Source: Babylonia areolata
Lineage: Eukaryota; Mollusca; Gastropoda; Neogastropoda; Buccinidae
Assembly: GCF_041734735.1 (NCBI RefSeq)
Contig: NC_134903.1
Location: forward strand, 3,583,227-3,647,226
Reading direction: 5' to 3'
DNA: 64,000 nt
Positions 12,955-20,902 of this stretch are shown piece by piece (positions within the stretch are counted from its first letter, which is position 1; each line of letters begins with the position of its first letter). A program made the position numbers and the translations under genes. The notes under the pieces are model-generated. The model was not told the origin of the DNA and ran no database searches. It saw only the letters and a program-made list of their open reading frames with translations.

Positions 12955-14813
12955 TAGACGCTCAGTTTGATTTTCCAGTCAAACTTAGGAGAAAGGGCGA
13001 GAGCGGGATTCGAACCCACACCCTCACGGACTCTCTGTATTGGCAGCTGAGCGTCTTAACCATTCTGCCACCTTCCTCCTACACCGTGGCAGAGAATAAC
13101 TAATGACAGGTGCCACTGTGGCAGATAATCATTAATGACAGGTGCCACTGTGACAGAGAATCATTGATGACAGGTGCCACTGTAGCAGAGAATCATTGAT
13201 GACAGGTGCCACTGTAGCAGAGAATCATTGATGACAGGTGCCACTGTAGCAGAGAATAACTAATGACAGGTGCCACTGTGACGGAGAATCACTAAAATCA
13301 TTAAAAAAAAAAGAAACAATAAAAAACAAAACAAAAAAATTCTCAGTAGAAAACAGCAATGGACATTATGGACAGGTTCCACTGTGACAGAGAATCACTA
13401 TGGACAGGTTCCAATGTGACAGAGAATCACTATGGACAGGTTCCAATGTGACAGAGAATCACTATGGACAGGTTCCAATGTGACAGAGTATTACTATGGA
13501 CAGGTTCCAATGTGACAGAGTATTACTATGGACAGGTTCCACTGTGACATAGAATCACTATGGACAGGTTCCACTGTGACATAGAATCACTATGGACAGG
13601 TTCCACTGTGACATAGAATCACTATGGACAGGTTCCACTGTGACAGAGTATTACTATGGACAGGTTCCACTGTGACGAATAATAACTATGGACAGGTACC
13701 AATGTGACAAAGAATCTGTATGGACAACTGTTGCTGAGATAGAGAATCATTAAGGACAGGTGCCACTGTGACAGGGAAACATTTTGGACAGGTGCCACTG
13801 CGACAGGGAAACATTTTGGACAGGTGCCACTGTGACAGGGAAACATTTTGGACAGGTGCCACTGTGACAGGGAAACATTTTGGACAGGTGCCACTGCGAC
13901 AGAGAATAACTATGCACAGGTGCCACTGTGATGGAGAATAACTATGAACAGGTGCCTCTGTTACAGAAAATCACTATGGACAGGTACCACTGCGACAGAA
14001 AATCACTATGGACAGGTGCCACTGTGACAGAAAATCACTATGGACAGGTACCACTGCGACAGAAAATCACTATGGACAGGTGCCACTGTGACAGAAAATC
14101 ACTATGGACAGGTACCACTGCGACAGAAAATCACTATGGACAGGTACCACTGCGACAGAAAATCACTATGGACAGGTACCACTGTGACAGAAAATCACTA
14201 TGGACAGGTACCACTGTGGCAGAAAATCACTATGGACAGGTATCACTGTGACAGAAAATCATTCTGGACAGCTGTCACTGTGACAGACAATCATTCTTGA
14301 TAGGCGCCACTGTGACCAAAAAAACAAATAAACAACCCCCCCCCCCCACCCCCACCCCCCCCCCGCAACAAAAAACAACAACAAAACATTCCAAGTTGAA
14401 GACAGCAACGGGCAGGCTAGGCTCAATAAAAAGTCTGAGCCATCATTCAGACACAGCCATTCTGTTTCAGTTTCTGTTTCTCCGGAAGGAGTCACTGCAT
14501 CTGGTCAAACACATACATGCCACACTGCGTCAGCTGGGCAGATGCTTTGAACAGCAGCACAACCCAAAGCACTCGTCAGGCCTTGAGTGCATGCATATAA
14601 TGTGTTTTTGCACCTGTCAGAGTGTTGACACCTTTGACAGAATTTTGCCAGAGGACAACAACAGTAATACTAATTTTGACCTGTTAGTCTACTATTAATT
14701 GTGAAGTGTTTTGTATATGCTTGTGTTGGCAAGGGTTTTGCACTAAATGGGGGAACATGTGCATGTGGATGGGGTGGGCATGGTGTAATTGTGTCTGAGA
14801 ATTTGTATTCAGT

Positions 14814-14864
<51 letters not shown>

Positions 14865-16274
14865 TGGAAATGTATTTCTTTATCACAATATTCTTGTATA
14901 TATATATATGCATTTTGTTGTTGTTGTTGCTCTTCATCTGCTTGTTTCTTCTCTCCTCCCCCCCCCCCCCCCCCCCATTTTTTCTTCTATTTTTTTCTTT
15001 CTTTTCCCTTCTCTTTAATTAAAAATTCTTTTCATTGATGGCTTGATGTAAAAAAGCAACTGTTGCTTATTCAATTTACCATCATGAAATAAAATCTTGA
15101 CTTGACTTGACTTGTTGCCATGGGTTTTTCTTTCAGTGCGCCAAGTGCGTGCGGTACACGGGACCTTGGTTTATCGTCTCATCCAAAGGACCTGGAGGCT
15201 CAGTCTGATTTTCCAGTCAAAGTCAGGAGACAGGGGGAGAGCGGGAATGGAACCCAGACCCTCACCAACACCACTGGCAGAGAAGCGTCTTCACCATTCT
15301 GCCACTTTCCTCCTCATGATGATGATGATGATATTCATGATAATGATAATAATACTAAGTTCAGTTCAGTTGAGTTGCTTGACGAGGCATCATTGCCTTC
15401 AGACAAATCCATACGCGCTACACCACATCTGCTAAGCAGATGCCTGACCAGCTGCATAACCCAGTTCCACTTAGTCAGGCCTTGAGAAAAGAAGAAATAA
15501 AACGTTCACACACACACAGTCACATACACTGTATGTATGTAAGTATGTATGAGTACACACACACACACATGCTACTACTTTCATACTCACATCCACACAC
15601 AAACGACAAATGAATGCATGCGCGCACACACACGCACACACACACACACACACACACGCGCTCACATACACCCTAACACCCACAAAAACCTACTACTATC
15701 ACTACTTCTACCACTACTCTGACTACAACTACTACCACTACTACTACCCCTACTATTACTACTAAACACTGACCTTATACTGTGGCAGGTCTTTGAGGCG
15801 GGGCATGCCATGTACCATATGGGGGGAGAACAGCTTCGGCACGTTCAGACTGTAGCCTGCCAGGTCCGCCTTGGCTGCCAGGCCGCTCGCACGCTTCTCG
15901 CAGCGCCACAGGTGGGCCGTCAGGGCAGACAACTGTGCACAGCTCCGGTGGCACAGCGGGCAGTGGAAATGAGGCTCCAGGGCGCTGGCGCACTGCCGAT
16001 GGCAGAGTTCGATTCTGTGGTCTGCCGAGGGGGAGAAAGTGGAGAGAGAGAGTGAGGGGGTGTTGGGGGGTGTGGAGGGTGGGGAGGAGTGTGAGGGGTG
16101 TAGGGATTGTTGGGTGTTTGTAAATAAACTTTGACGAATGGAGTGTGTGTGTTGGATAGTTGTGGTGTTTGTAAATTAAACTGGTGTGGTTGATGAGAGT
16201 GAGTGTGTGTGTGTGTGTGTGTGTGAATGTAGTAGTGTGTGAATGTGTTGTGTGAATGAGTGAGTGTGTGCATG

Positions 16275-16306
<32 letters not shown>

Positions 16307-18068
16307 TTTCAATCACAGTAAATGGTATATTCTTATTGTTTTCTTACCATCATAGTCAATGAAAGCATCTTTCTTACCATCACAGTAAATTGCAGCAGCT
16401 TTCTTACCAACTTAGTATTACAACAGAAGCATTCTTACCATCACAGCACTGACAGGAGCCTCCACACCGTCATAGTAAATGACAGAAACATTCTGAACAC
16501 CACAGTAAACTACATATTATGCTTTCTTAACATTGTTGCAAATGACAAGCATTCTTACCATCACAGTGAATGACAGAAGATTCCGTACCATTACAGTAAA
16601 TGACAGCTGTCGCACCATCAAAGTAAATGAGAGAAGCATTCTTACCATCACATTAAATTACACAAGCTTTCTCAACATTGTAGTGAATGACAGCAGCAAT
16701 CTTACCATCGTAGTATATGACAGAAGGCTTCTTTGAATCAGGAGCATGTACAGCACTGCTGTCTAGACCCTGAAACCAAATGATCAAATAGGAAAATATG
16801 GATATAACTTTATAAGCATACAAATAAATGCTTAACAAATTAAACAAACAAATAAAAAAAAAGCAATGAATTACCCTGAATCCAAATCATTAAATAGATA
16901 ATTAACCAAAAATAAGCGTGACTAAATAAAGAAACAAATAAATTAGCAAATAAATGATTTGATGAAAAAATATAAGTAAAGATATTGATAAACAATAAAT
17001 TACTCTGAAACCAATTCATTAAATAGAAACAAAAATAATTCAAAACATACATGATTAAAAAGATTAATCAATCATTTAGTGAATCAATCAATCAATACAC
17101 ACACTACTCACACATACATACATGAAACATACAAACACACACACATACACAAACTCACACACACACATACGCACACACACACACATACACATATACACAC
17201 ACTCACACACAAAAATACACACACACACACACTCACACCTCCCCTCCCACGCCCACCCCCCACACAAAAGACTCACCTGTTTCGATGCGTGAGACAGGAG
17301 ATGACTGGTGAAAGCGTTTCTCTTCAGCAATGTGGTGCTGCACACGGGGCAGTGGTAGTGACCTCCCTTCGTGCTGCTTCCCCGACAGGTGTGAAAGCAT
17401 TTGACGATCATCATACCTGTGGAGCAGTAATATTGTCTTTTCACAGGATACAGGTAACGTTCATTCGCACCTGCATTTGGCAATAATCATACTGGCTGAA
17501 GAGCATCAGGATTCTTTCACTGGATACAATTACATTCATTAACACCTGCATATCATGATCATCACACCTGTAGAGCAGTAAAATGCTTTCAAAGGACACA
17601 AACATTTATTAACACCTGAATTTCATGATCATCACACCTGTCGAGCAGTACGATGCTTTTTACAGGATAGAAACATTCATTAACACCTGAATTTCTCAAT
17701 CACTATACCTGCAGAACAGTTCAATGCTTTGACATGATATAAATGTTCATTATCACCTGAATTTCACGATCATCACACCTGCAGAGCAGTAAGAGGATAC
17801 AAGCATTCATTAACACCTGTCTGAGATGTATTTTATAACATCCCGTGGCCGGACAAAATCTGCAACAAGGAGTTGTGGCAAAGGGTGAGGACAGGAGTCT
17901 GTCACCAGACAGATCCTGAGGAGGAAGCAGAGCTGGATTACATGCCACACCCCCATGAAGAACCAACATCACCATGTATACATATATATATATATTGTGT
18001 GTGTGGATGTGTGATGCGTTTATTTCTAGAATACATTGCTTTCATCTCTTTTTCACACCAATCACGTT

Positions 18069-18126
<58 letters not shown>

Positions 18127-19933
18127 TATAAGATAAGATAAGATAAGATAAGAATAACTTTATTATCTCCAACTGGAGAAAATTGGTCAGGTGCATTATC
18201 ACAACATAGACAAGTAAACAACATGGGGACCATAACTGTAAAAGTCAACAACAGCTTTTACGAATATTACGAAGATACAAATGTAAAAAATATCACATAC
18301 ACCGTTTCATACATACATCCACACACTGCAGGTAATAACTAGTATTCTTAATGTAAAAACAGAAAGAATTAAGAAACATTATTTGAATATAATTATAAAC
18401 ATAGCCTACTATACTGCACATTGATTATAATAGACAGATAAGAATAAAGATAAACTGCGGAAAACCGCAACCAGATAATTAGCACCCACCCGCACCCACC
18501 CACCCCACACATGCAGATTACTTGATTAAACATGTATATATATCTATATCTACAGATTAAAAAGAGAGACAGAGACAGTGAGAGACACTACCAATAAAAT
18601 GAATATATATACATGGTATTAAGAAAAAACACAGAAAAACTGGCCTGCAACTTTGTTCAATAGTTGCTTTTTTTTCTTTTTTTTTTAATGTTCTAATGCA
18701 TCAAACAAAAAAATCGAAAATCAAATCACCATCATAGTACACAGCGTGTTGAAAATGCGTCAAGTGAAGATGGTCGCGGACACGGCCGGGCTGTGTCGGC
18801 TTGTACTGACGCACGTCACAGAAGGGGCAATGCACCTTGTTGTCACAGCAGTCCTTCAGACTGCAGCGATGAAGTGACACTGTCGTTGATGAGGTTGCGT
18901 TGCCACCAAGAATGGTTCTGTGGTGAGGCTCTTGCGTCTCTGTCGATCATGAAAGAGCATGCAAAAATAACAAGTAATGAATGGGAAAGTCGCCATTTCT
19001 TCATCATTATTATCATTATTACTGCTATTATCATTATCATCATCATTACTAGTATCATTATTATTATTATTATCACTGTTATTATCTATTGATCATTATG
19101 ATTACCTGTGTGTCTGTCTATTTATCTATCTAATATCATCTGGTGACTTTTTGTTTTAAGTGTGTTTGAAGTATTCGGTAATGTCATGGAGTATGACTGT
19201 ACAGCAATGCAAGAATAATAAATGATTAATATGCATTAAAAAAAACAACAACACACACACACAACTGTCACCATCTCATCATTATCTATATCAGGTTACT
19301 TTCTATTTTAACTGTAATGGAAGCATTCACTAAAGTCTAATTTTGACTGACTGATTGACTGATTATTCATTCATTGTTACCAACTTATCATCATTGCTTT
19401 TGTGTATTCATCATCCTATTTTCTGTTTTACCTTAAAAAAAAAAATTCAATGATTCTGATAGCAAAATCTATAAAGTAGTAAGACAAGTGCAAAGAAAAG
19501 AGTTTGTCGACATATAACTGACCCAAAAATATACAACAATAAATGTACTGTAGAAAATGTGGCAGCTCTGTTCTGCATTATACTACACTGTATTCTATGA
19601 CATTGTCAATTTGTGATGTGTTGAACTCACAACTTGCTGAGTCATATCAGTTCTGACTGTAGATCTTTATTTTGTGAACCAGAGCTACTAACATATATGG
19701 ATGAAGTCAATAACTCAAGACGATCCACAAAGATATTGTAATATCCACTTCTTAAATCCATCAGAAGAATTCCAAACAAATGTTTTCAAATGTTAATCTT
19801 ACCTTTGAAAATGTCTTCTGCTGTTCCATCATTTGAACTAATGGAAGAATGGCTGATCATGGACACGTCTTTGCCGTTGTCTGCAGCTACTGTTTTTGTT
19901 TCAGCCATGGTCACTCAGGCACATTGTCTACAT
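1..19933 (-). CDS. Multi-zinc-finger, AT-hook protein gene (10 coding exons, 3' end outside window)
   Basis: I assembled this gene from GT-AG sites on the minus strand. Coding exons in order are 19803-19908, 18730-18879, 17277-17416, 16706-16769, 15774-16021, 12260-12473, 10782-11060, 3923-6264, 990-1178 and 1-363. Every junction keeps the reading frame, and the joined length is 4,095 nt (1,365 codons) with no stop. The product has five C2H2/C2HC fingers of one recurring type (YHCPxC core), a long acidic Ser/Thr/Glu-rich region with internal repeats, and an AT-hook (RKRGRPKG). These features point to a nuclear DNA-binding protein. I do not recognise an ortholog and give no symbol. The start ATG at 19906-19908 has a strong context (ACCATGG). 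Introns hold many SINEs and minisatellites. The exon beginning at 12473 is the least certain, because many equivalent acceptors are available there. Confidence 0.85.
455..970. repeat. (GT)n, poly-G and (CA)n block
   Basis: Two TG-rich arrays (455-675, 720-755) flank a tract that is nearly pure G at about 676-712, followed by a CA-rich array at 865-968. It lies in the intron between exons 9 and 10. Short open frames here are artefacts. Confidence 0.9.
990..1178 (-). CDS. Zinc-finger gene: exon 9
   Basis: This 189-nt exon (acceptor TTTTCCAG, with a second AG nine bases on that would also keep frame; donor GTAGGT) encodes 63 residues beginning IFQKVSTQISDSIVHEL. The first half is amphipathic and probably helical; the second contains MTCDLEELGHAQSCFKQ. 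No named domain is recognised. It enters and leaves in phase 0. Confidence 0.8.
1495..1622 (+). mobile_element. SINE-1, 3' fragment
   Basis: Matches the 3' half of the full SINE-1 at 12675-13081 (words GGTTATGCTGCTGGTCAGGC and TGGATTTGTC) and ends in a (CTGAA)n tail, the expected SINE-1 terminus. It lies in the intron between exons 8 and 9 of the zinc-finger gene. Confidence 0.75.
1795..2945. repeat. 65-bp intronic minisatellite, about 17-18 units
   Basis: Units contain CACATTCCTACAGCCCTGC and CAAAACCAGGGTGAGCACC and are about 65 bp apart (for example at 2416 and 2481). Most copies are nearly identical. It lies in the intron between exons 8 and 9. It is uninterrupted and has no unique spacers, so it is not a CRISPR array. 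Confidence 0.9.
2945..3358 (+). mobile_element. SINE-1 body with internal tandem copies
   Basis: The SINE-1 central segment (ACAAAAGGGTTGTCCCTGGC, then AAAAATCCACTTTGATAGTA) occurs about three times in tandem, followed by a single 3' portion with GGTGGCACTGTACTGT and CGGAGAGCAGC. There is no tRNA-like head. Confidence 0.75.
3360..3830. repeat. ACAATACGATA-type low-complexity tandem repeat
   Basis: A/C-rich tandem sequence with irregular higher-order units (dominant words ACAATAC, GATATGAC, ACAACAAAACAC). It directly follows the 3' end of a SINE body whose own tail is AATACAATGG-like, which suggests that it grew from the SINE tail. Open frames on both strands are consequences of the repeat. 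Confidence 0.85.
3923..6264 (-). CDS. Zinc-finger gene: giant exon 8 with coding minisatellites
   Basis: This 2,342-nt exon encodes about 780 residues (acceptor TGAGAGCAG, donor GTGAGA). It opens GDTFVPLSESDAWP. Near residues 80-160 there are four to five units built on ESLNQRPT. The middle is acidic and Ser/Thr-rich. Then come about 14 units of a 16-residue repeat (APVATGTDATVDTHTE, 48 bp each, roughly 4336-5030). No folded domain is recognised; the composition suggests a disordered linker or activation-type region. Because 48 is divisible by three, the opposite strand is open too, but it is only a shadow. Confidence 0.85.
4336..5030. repeat. 48-bp coding minisatellite in exon 8
   Basis: About 14 units of 48 bp (GCCTCTGTGTGTGTATCTAC and onward on the plus strand) encode the 16-residue repeat on the minus strand. 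Differences between units are mostly Thr/Ala, Gly/Ala and His/Tyr/Ser changes. No unit breaks the frame. Confidence 0.9.
6300..6592. repeat. (AAT/GAT)n microsatellite beside the exon 8 acceptor
   Basis: Runs of AATAATAAC and GATGATGAT begin about 35 bases upstream (gene sense) of the exon 8 acceptor. On its far side is sequence like the 3' end of the LINE family found at 32.2 kb (GAATCTTGTGCAGAGACAAA at about 6600), whose tail is also AAT-rich, so the microsatellite probably grew from a LINE tail. Confidence 0.75.
6835..7330 (+). mobile_element. LINE remnant with C-terminal zinc-finger motif
   Basis: One frame reads REQRKQGSTSGDIFPC and then CNTCGKCCASRIGLFSLMRT, the Cys-Cys-His tail usual at the ORF2 end of a common animal LINE group. 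The part before it (CTCRGRP, CTCGTVSVGRRES) is a conserved repeat segment of unclear role. The copy is a 3' fragment with broken frames. It lies in the intron between exons 7 and 8. Confidence 0.65.
7355..8285. other. Intron stretch, mostly unique; small LINE scrap at its left end
   Basis: 7360-7470 resembles, on the minus strand, the 3' end of the LINE at 32.2 kb (…KSGLKT, with AAGGCCAGACTTGG). The rest contains CATCATCATC-type short repeats (7980-8170) and no supportable gene. Confidence 0.45.
8290..10425. repeat. 2.1-kb minisatellite, ACTCTGTTCCACTCCACCCT unit
   Basis: About a hundred units of a 20-base, purine-poor sequence with variants (ACACCA, ACGCCA, CTACTCT). It lies in the intron between exons 7 and 8. 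It keeps several frames open over hundreds of codons, but codon content is only the repeat. A short (TACTG)n array follows at 10478-10660. Confidence 0.95.
10782..11060 (-). CDS. Zinc-finger gene: exon 7, C2HC finger and acidic tail
   Basis: This 279-nt exon (acceptor TTCCCGCAG, donor GTACGT) encodes YTVLVCYLPCELTAE, a glycine run, then a finger HYHCPLC with 12 residues to HLQIC (C2HC) and a long Glu/Gly-rich low-complexity tail from GAG/GGA triplets. Phases 1 and 1 agree with neighbours. A tRNA-like SINE head begins within about 30 bases upstream of the acceptor, so the pyrimidine tract is partly SINE-derived. Confidence 0.83.
11088..11182 (+). mobile_element. SINE-1 tRNA-like head next to the exon 7 acceptor
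   Basis: A-box-like TGGCAGGGTGGTTAAGATG and B-box-like GGTTTGATTCC mark a pol III promoter of tRNA type. Only the head remains. It ends where another SINE, in opposite orientation, begins. Antisense to it lies the pyrimidine-rich tract of exon 7. Confidence 0.75.
11186..11592 (-). mobile_element. SINE, near full length, variant head
   Basis: On the minus strand a tRNA-like head (GATGGCCTAGAGGTAATGCG, then GGTTTGAATC) is followed by the shared SINE-1 body (GGATGAGACGATAAACCGAG, GGCAAAATTCTGTAG) and a tail (CACAGAGAAATCTGTTGTGA). The head differs from the 12.7-kb copy, while the core is the same, so at least two head types share one body. Confidence 0.8.
11600..11905 (+). mobile_element. SINE-1, headless copy
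   Basis: Body and 3' end of SINE-1 from GACGATGAACCGAGGTCCC through CTCAAGGCCTGACAAAGCGC to CTTGAGAAACTGAAAC. The tRNA-like head is missing (5' truncation). Confidence 0.8.
12260..12473 (-). CDS. Zinc-finger gene: exon 6, Cys-rich finger; acceptor chosen among repeats
   Basis: The exon encodes a dense cysteine run (CPLCVTCRTCRWC, then CLDCC), followed by a finger, YHCPLC with HMKQH, and ends GVPFK plus one base at an AAAT/GTGGGT donor. An in-frame TGA lies shortly after the donor, so failure to splice would truncate the protein. The nearest acceptor (exon start 12441) does not fit the phase of exon 5; the one a single 32-bp repeat upstream (exon start 12473) does. The choice is therefore by frame only. 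The first ten or so residues come from repeat sequence. Confidence 0.65.
12442..14330 (-). repeat. 32-bp minisatellite made of splice-acceptor copies (about 43 units)
   Basis: Plus-strand units read like GACAGGTGCCACTGTGRCAG followed by AGAATCAYTAATG. On the minus (gene) strand each unit reads TTCTCTGYCACAG/TGGCACCTGTC, identical to the intron-exon junction of exon 6. Sub-blocks carry block-specific variants (13350-13690 'GGTTCC', 13930-14290 'GGTACC'). A full-length SINE (12675-13081) and an A-rich stretch (13290-13345) interrupt the array. Confidence 0.9.
12675..13081 (-). mobile_element. SINE-1, full length with 11-bp target duplication
   Basis: About 407 bp. Head with A box (TGGCAGAATGGTTAAGACGC) and B box (GGGTTCGAATCCC), central body, and 3' end closing in a (CTGAAA)n tail. 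It is flanked by the direct repeat CACCGTGGCAG at 12664-12674 and 13082-13092. It sits inside the 32-bp acceptor minisatellite, so it inserted after that array had formed. Confidence 0.93.
14461..14662 (-). mobile_element. SINE-1, diverged 3' portion
   Basis: Plus-strand order is TTTCAGTTTC tail, GGAGTCACTGCATCTGGTCA, CAGGCCTTGAGTGCATGC and GCCAGAGGACAAC, as in SINE-1 but older. Head missing. Confidence 0.7.
14800..15110. repeat. (GT)n, (TA)n and poly-C tract
   Basis: (GT)n at 14813-14861, a short TA run at 14895-14910, a run of C at about 14959-14977, then T-rich sequence. No gene is seen. Confidence 0.85.
15115..15318 (-). mobile_element. SINE-1, head and 5' body
   Basis: Head at the right end (minus-strand GTGGCAGAATGGTGAAGACG, GGGTTCCATTCCCG), running left to the GCCATGG segment. 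The 3' half is missing; a separate 3' half lies at 15359-15487. Confidence 0.78.
15359..15487 (-). mobile_element. SINE-1, 3' fragment
   Basis: Contains CAGACAAATCCATACGCGCT and GCAGATGCCTGACCAGCTGC, with a (CAGTT)n tail at its left end. It lies in the wrong order to be the other half of the neighbouring copy, so it is a separate insertion. Confidence 0.75.
15498..15773. repeat. (CA)n and (ACT)n intronic repeats
   Basis: CA-rich arrays at 15508-15672 are followed by ACT/ACC triplet repeats up to the exon 5 donor at 15773. Confidence 0.85.
15774..16021 (-). CDS. Zinc-finger gene: exon 5, C2HC finger
   Basis: This 248-nt exon (acceptor CTCGGCAG, donor GTCAGT) encodes HRIELCHRQCASALEPHFH, a finger with CPLC, 12 residues, then HLWRC (C2HC), and a basic-to-hydrophobic extension ending LKDLPQYK. 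It is GC-rich compared with the introns, as expected for real coding sequence. Entry phase 1, exit phase 0. Confidence 0.85.
16022..16312. repeat. GT-rich intronic sequence
   Basis: GGGTGT-rich sequence and (GT)n arrays at 16205-16228 and 16265-16299 separate exon 5 from the donor-copy array. No gene is seen. Confidence 0.8.
16313..16705 (-). repeat. About 29-bp tandem repeat made of splice-donor copies (about 13 units)
   Basis: The intron after exon 4 begins with about 13 diverged copies of the last 20 bases of that exon plus its donor. The minus-strand unit resembles CTTCTGTCATTTACTGTGATG/GTAAGA. About half the units keep the GTAAG core. Unit length varies from about 27 to 33 bases. Confidence 0.85.
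16706..16769 (-). CDS. Zinc-finger gene: short linker exon 4
   Basis: This 64-nt exon (acceptor GGTTTCAG, donor GTAAGA) encodes about 21 residues, GLDSSAVHAPDSKKPSVI followed by YYD. It was found because exon 3 ends in phase 0 while exon 5 needs phase 1; this exon supplies exactly that change. Its end matches the YYDG end of exon 2, so it is the tail of a finger module. Its last 20 bases and the donor are repeated about 13 times in the following intron (16313-16705). Confidence 0.75.
16770..17276. repeat. A/T-rich stretch with ATAAAT words, then (CA)n
   Basis: 16780-17090 is built from diverged AAACAAATAAATTA-like words. 17095-17245 is CA-rich. No gene is seen. Confidence 0.8.
17277..17416 (-). 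CDS. Zinc-finger gene: exon 3, C2H2 finger
   Basis: This 140-nt exon (acceptor CTCCACAG, donor GTGAGT) encodes MMIVKCFHTCRGSS and then a regular C2H2 finger, YHCPVC with 12 residues to HLLSH. The lead cysteines match those of the neighbouring modules. The intron just upstream holds about five degraded copies of this acceptor with the first exon bases (17417-17840), so the authentic acceptor was chosen because it alone precedes the open finger frame and fits the phase. Confidence 0.87.
17417..17840 (-). repeat. About 70-85-bp tandem repeat made of exon 3 acceptor copies (about 5 units)
   Basis: Units carry, on the gene strand, ACTGCTCNACAG/GTGTGATGATCATGA, i.e. the end of the intron and the first bases of exon 3 (GTATGATGATCGTC). 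Plus-strand landmarks are the repeated 'gatcatcacacctg' at about 17558, 17629 and 17767, with weaker copies at 17485 and 17697. Confidence 0.8.
18060..18720 (-). mobile_element. Candidate retroelement 3' end with (GATAA)n tail, next to (TA)n
   Basis: (TA)n at 18072-18120 adjoins (GATAA)n at 18131-18155, then AACTTTATTATCTCCAACTG and about 350 bases of AT-rich sequence. An element ending in TTATC repeats on the minus strand is the likely source; similar ends are known from LINE and SINE 3' regions. No coding part is present. Family unknown. Confidence 0.4.
18730..18879 (-). CDS. Zinc-finger gene: exon 2, first finger
   Basis: This 150-nt exon (acceptor ACGACAG, donor GTGATT) encodes VSLHRCSLKDCC followed by a finger with HCPFC, then about 15 residues to paired histidines (HLHLTH). 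It ends HAVYYDG across the junction. The pattern 'Cys-rich lead, HCPxC, HxxxH, YYDG' recurs in later exons, so the exon is one repeat module. Entry and exit phases (1 and 1) fit both neighbours. Confidence 0.85.
18880..19802. other. Intron 1 of the zinc-finger gene
   Basis: Contains an (ATT/ATC)n microsatellite at 19000-19095 and otherwise ordinary AT-rich sequence. No second gene and no recognisable element. Confidence 0.7.
19803..19933 (-). CDS. Zinc-finger gene: exon with start codon
   Basis: The first coding exon holds a short 5' UTR (from about 19933, after a CAACACAG acceptor), the ATG at 19906-19908 and 35 codons plus one base. The peptide begins MAETKTVAADNGKDVSMI and ends DIFK. It is polar, has no finger and no signal peptide. 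The donor is GTAAGA directly left of 19803. The exon ends in phase 1, which matches the two-base entry of the next exon. The ACCATGG context supports this start; no upstream in-frame alternative was examined beyond the putative acceptor. Confidence 0.8.
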
Positions 19934-19941
19934 CTGTGTTG

Positions 19942-20488
19942 CATTAAAAAAAATGCTGTTAATTAAAACAACAACAACAACAACAAAAACAAACCCAAAC
20001 CAACCAAACAAACAAACACCACCACCAACAAACATTTCAAAGTATTTGAATGGTGAAAAACACTTATCAATATAATGATTAGTTACTTATGTACTTGATT
20101 AGTAGTAGTTGTAAGCAACAGTAACAGCACCACCAGAAGAGCTACTATTTTGCTTTTGTTCTAGAGCTATGTAGTCAGTGCATTACTTAAATCATGTTTA
20201 AAAAGTGACATTAAGATTTTGTTTGTTTGTTTGTTTTTGAGGGGGGTGGGGTGGGGGTGGCGGGGGGTTAAGGTTTATGTCACAGTTTAACTCACGGTAT
20301 ATACCTAATTGTAACATATATTTTGGTTACTTTCTGTTTACTAACACTTTGCGTTTGGTCCAGCAGCAACACACACACGCACGCATGCACACACGGGTAA
20401 GACTGACGGACGCAGGCTGAGAGCCAGAGACAGAGCGGGAGAAACTCTATCCTTGAAAATGATAAGGGAGGATTTCACTGTCCCGCTT
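19942..20488. other. Probable 5' UTR intron
   Basis: AAC-rich stretch at 19960-20030, GGGGTGGGG tract at 20240-20265, CA/GC alternating run at 20370-20395. No coding sequence supported. Confidence 0.5.
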
Positions 20489-20902
20489 TTAAATATGAAA
20501 TTTAATTTGGTTCTTCATATATCGTAACCAGTTCACGTGCGTGTCTTCTGCAGAAGCCGTTGTGAAATAGTGTCCTTGCAAGGGAAGCAATTCAATGTCA
20601 TCGCCGCTTTGATTTACTGAAATAACTGTATCATTTCTGACGTGTATGCACACTGTGAAAGATCTGTTGCCTGCATAACTATTTCCACAACTCATTTTTC
20701 TGAAAGTCAAGATGAATTTTGTTGTTAAATAAATGAAATCGTTTCTGTCTGTGCAGCTTACCACACGTTCCGTGAAACCATGTAATGGCGTCCAGTGAAC
20801 TTCCGATGAAAACGGTCGTCCAAGGGAAATCAATCTTGTGGAGGAGAAGAAACGTGGTGACAGGGGGAGAGTTGCCAAGTGCAAAAATACTTCGTTGGAC
20901 AT
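20489..20902 (-). other. Unrecognised 137-codon open frame
   Basis: The frame begins MSNEVFLHLATLPLS and ends KNQIKFHI. It is not simple sequence, has no signal peptide, membrane segment or known motif, and contains a good splice donor in its middle. It overlaps the candidate 5' UTR exon of the zinc-finger gene. It may be chance; I would not call it a gene without transcript support. Confidence 0.2.

Noticed and set aside
12442-14330. CRISPR-like or coding array (frames such as repeated TMDRYHCDRKS)
   Set aside because: Pure 32-bp tandem repeat without spacers; the 'protein' is the repeat in one frame.
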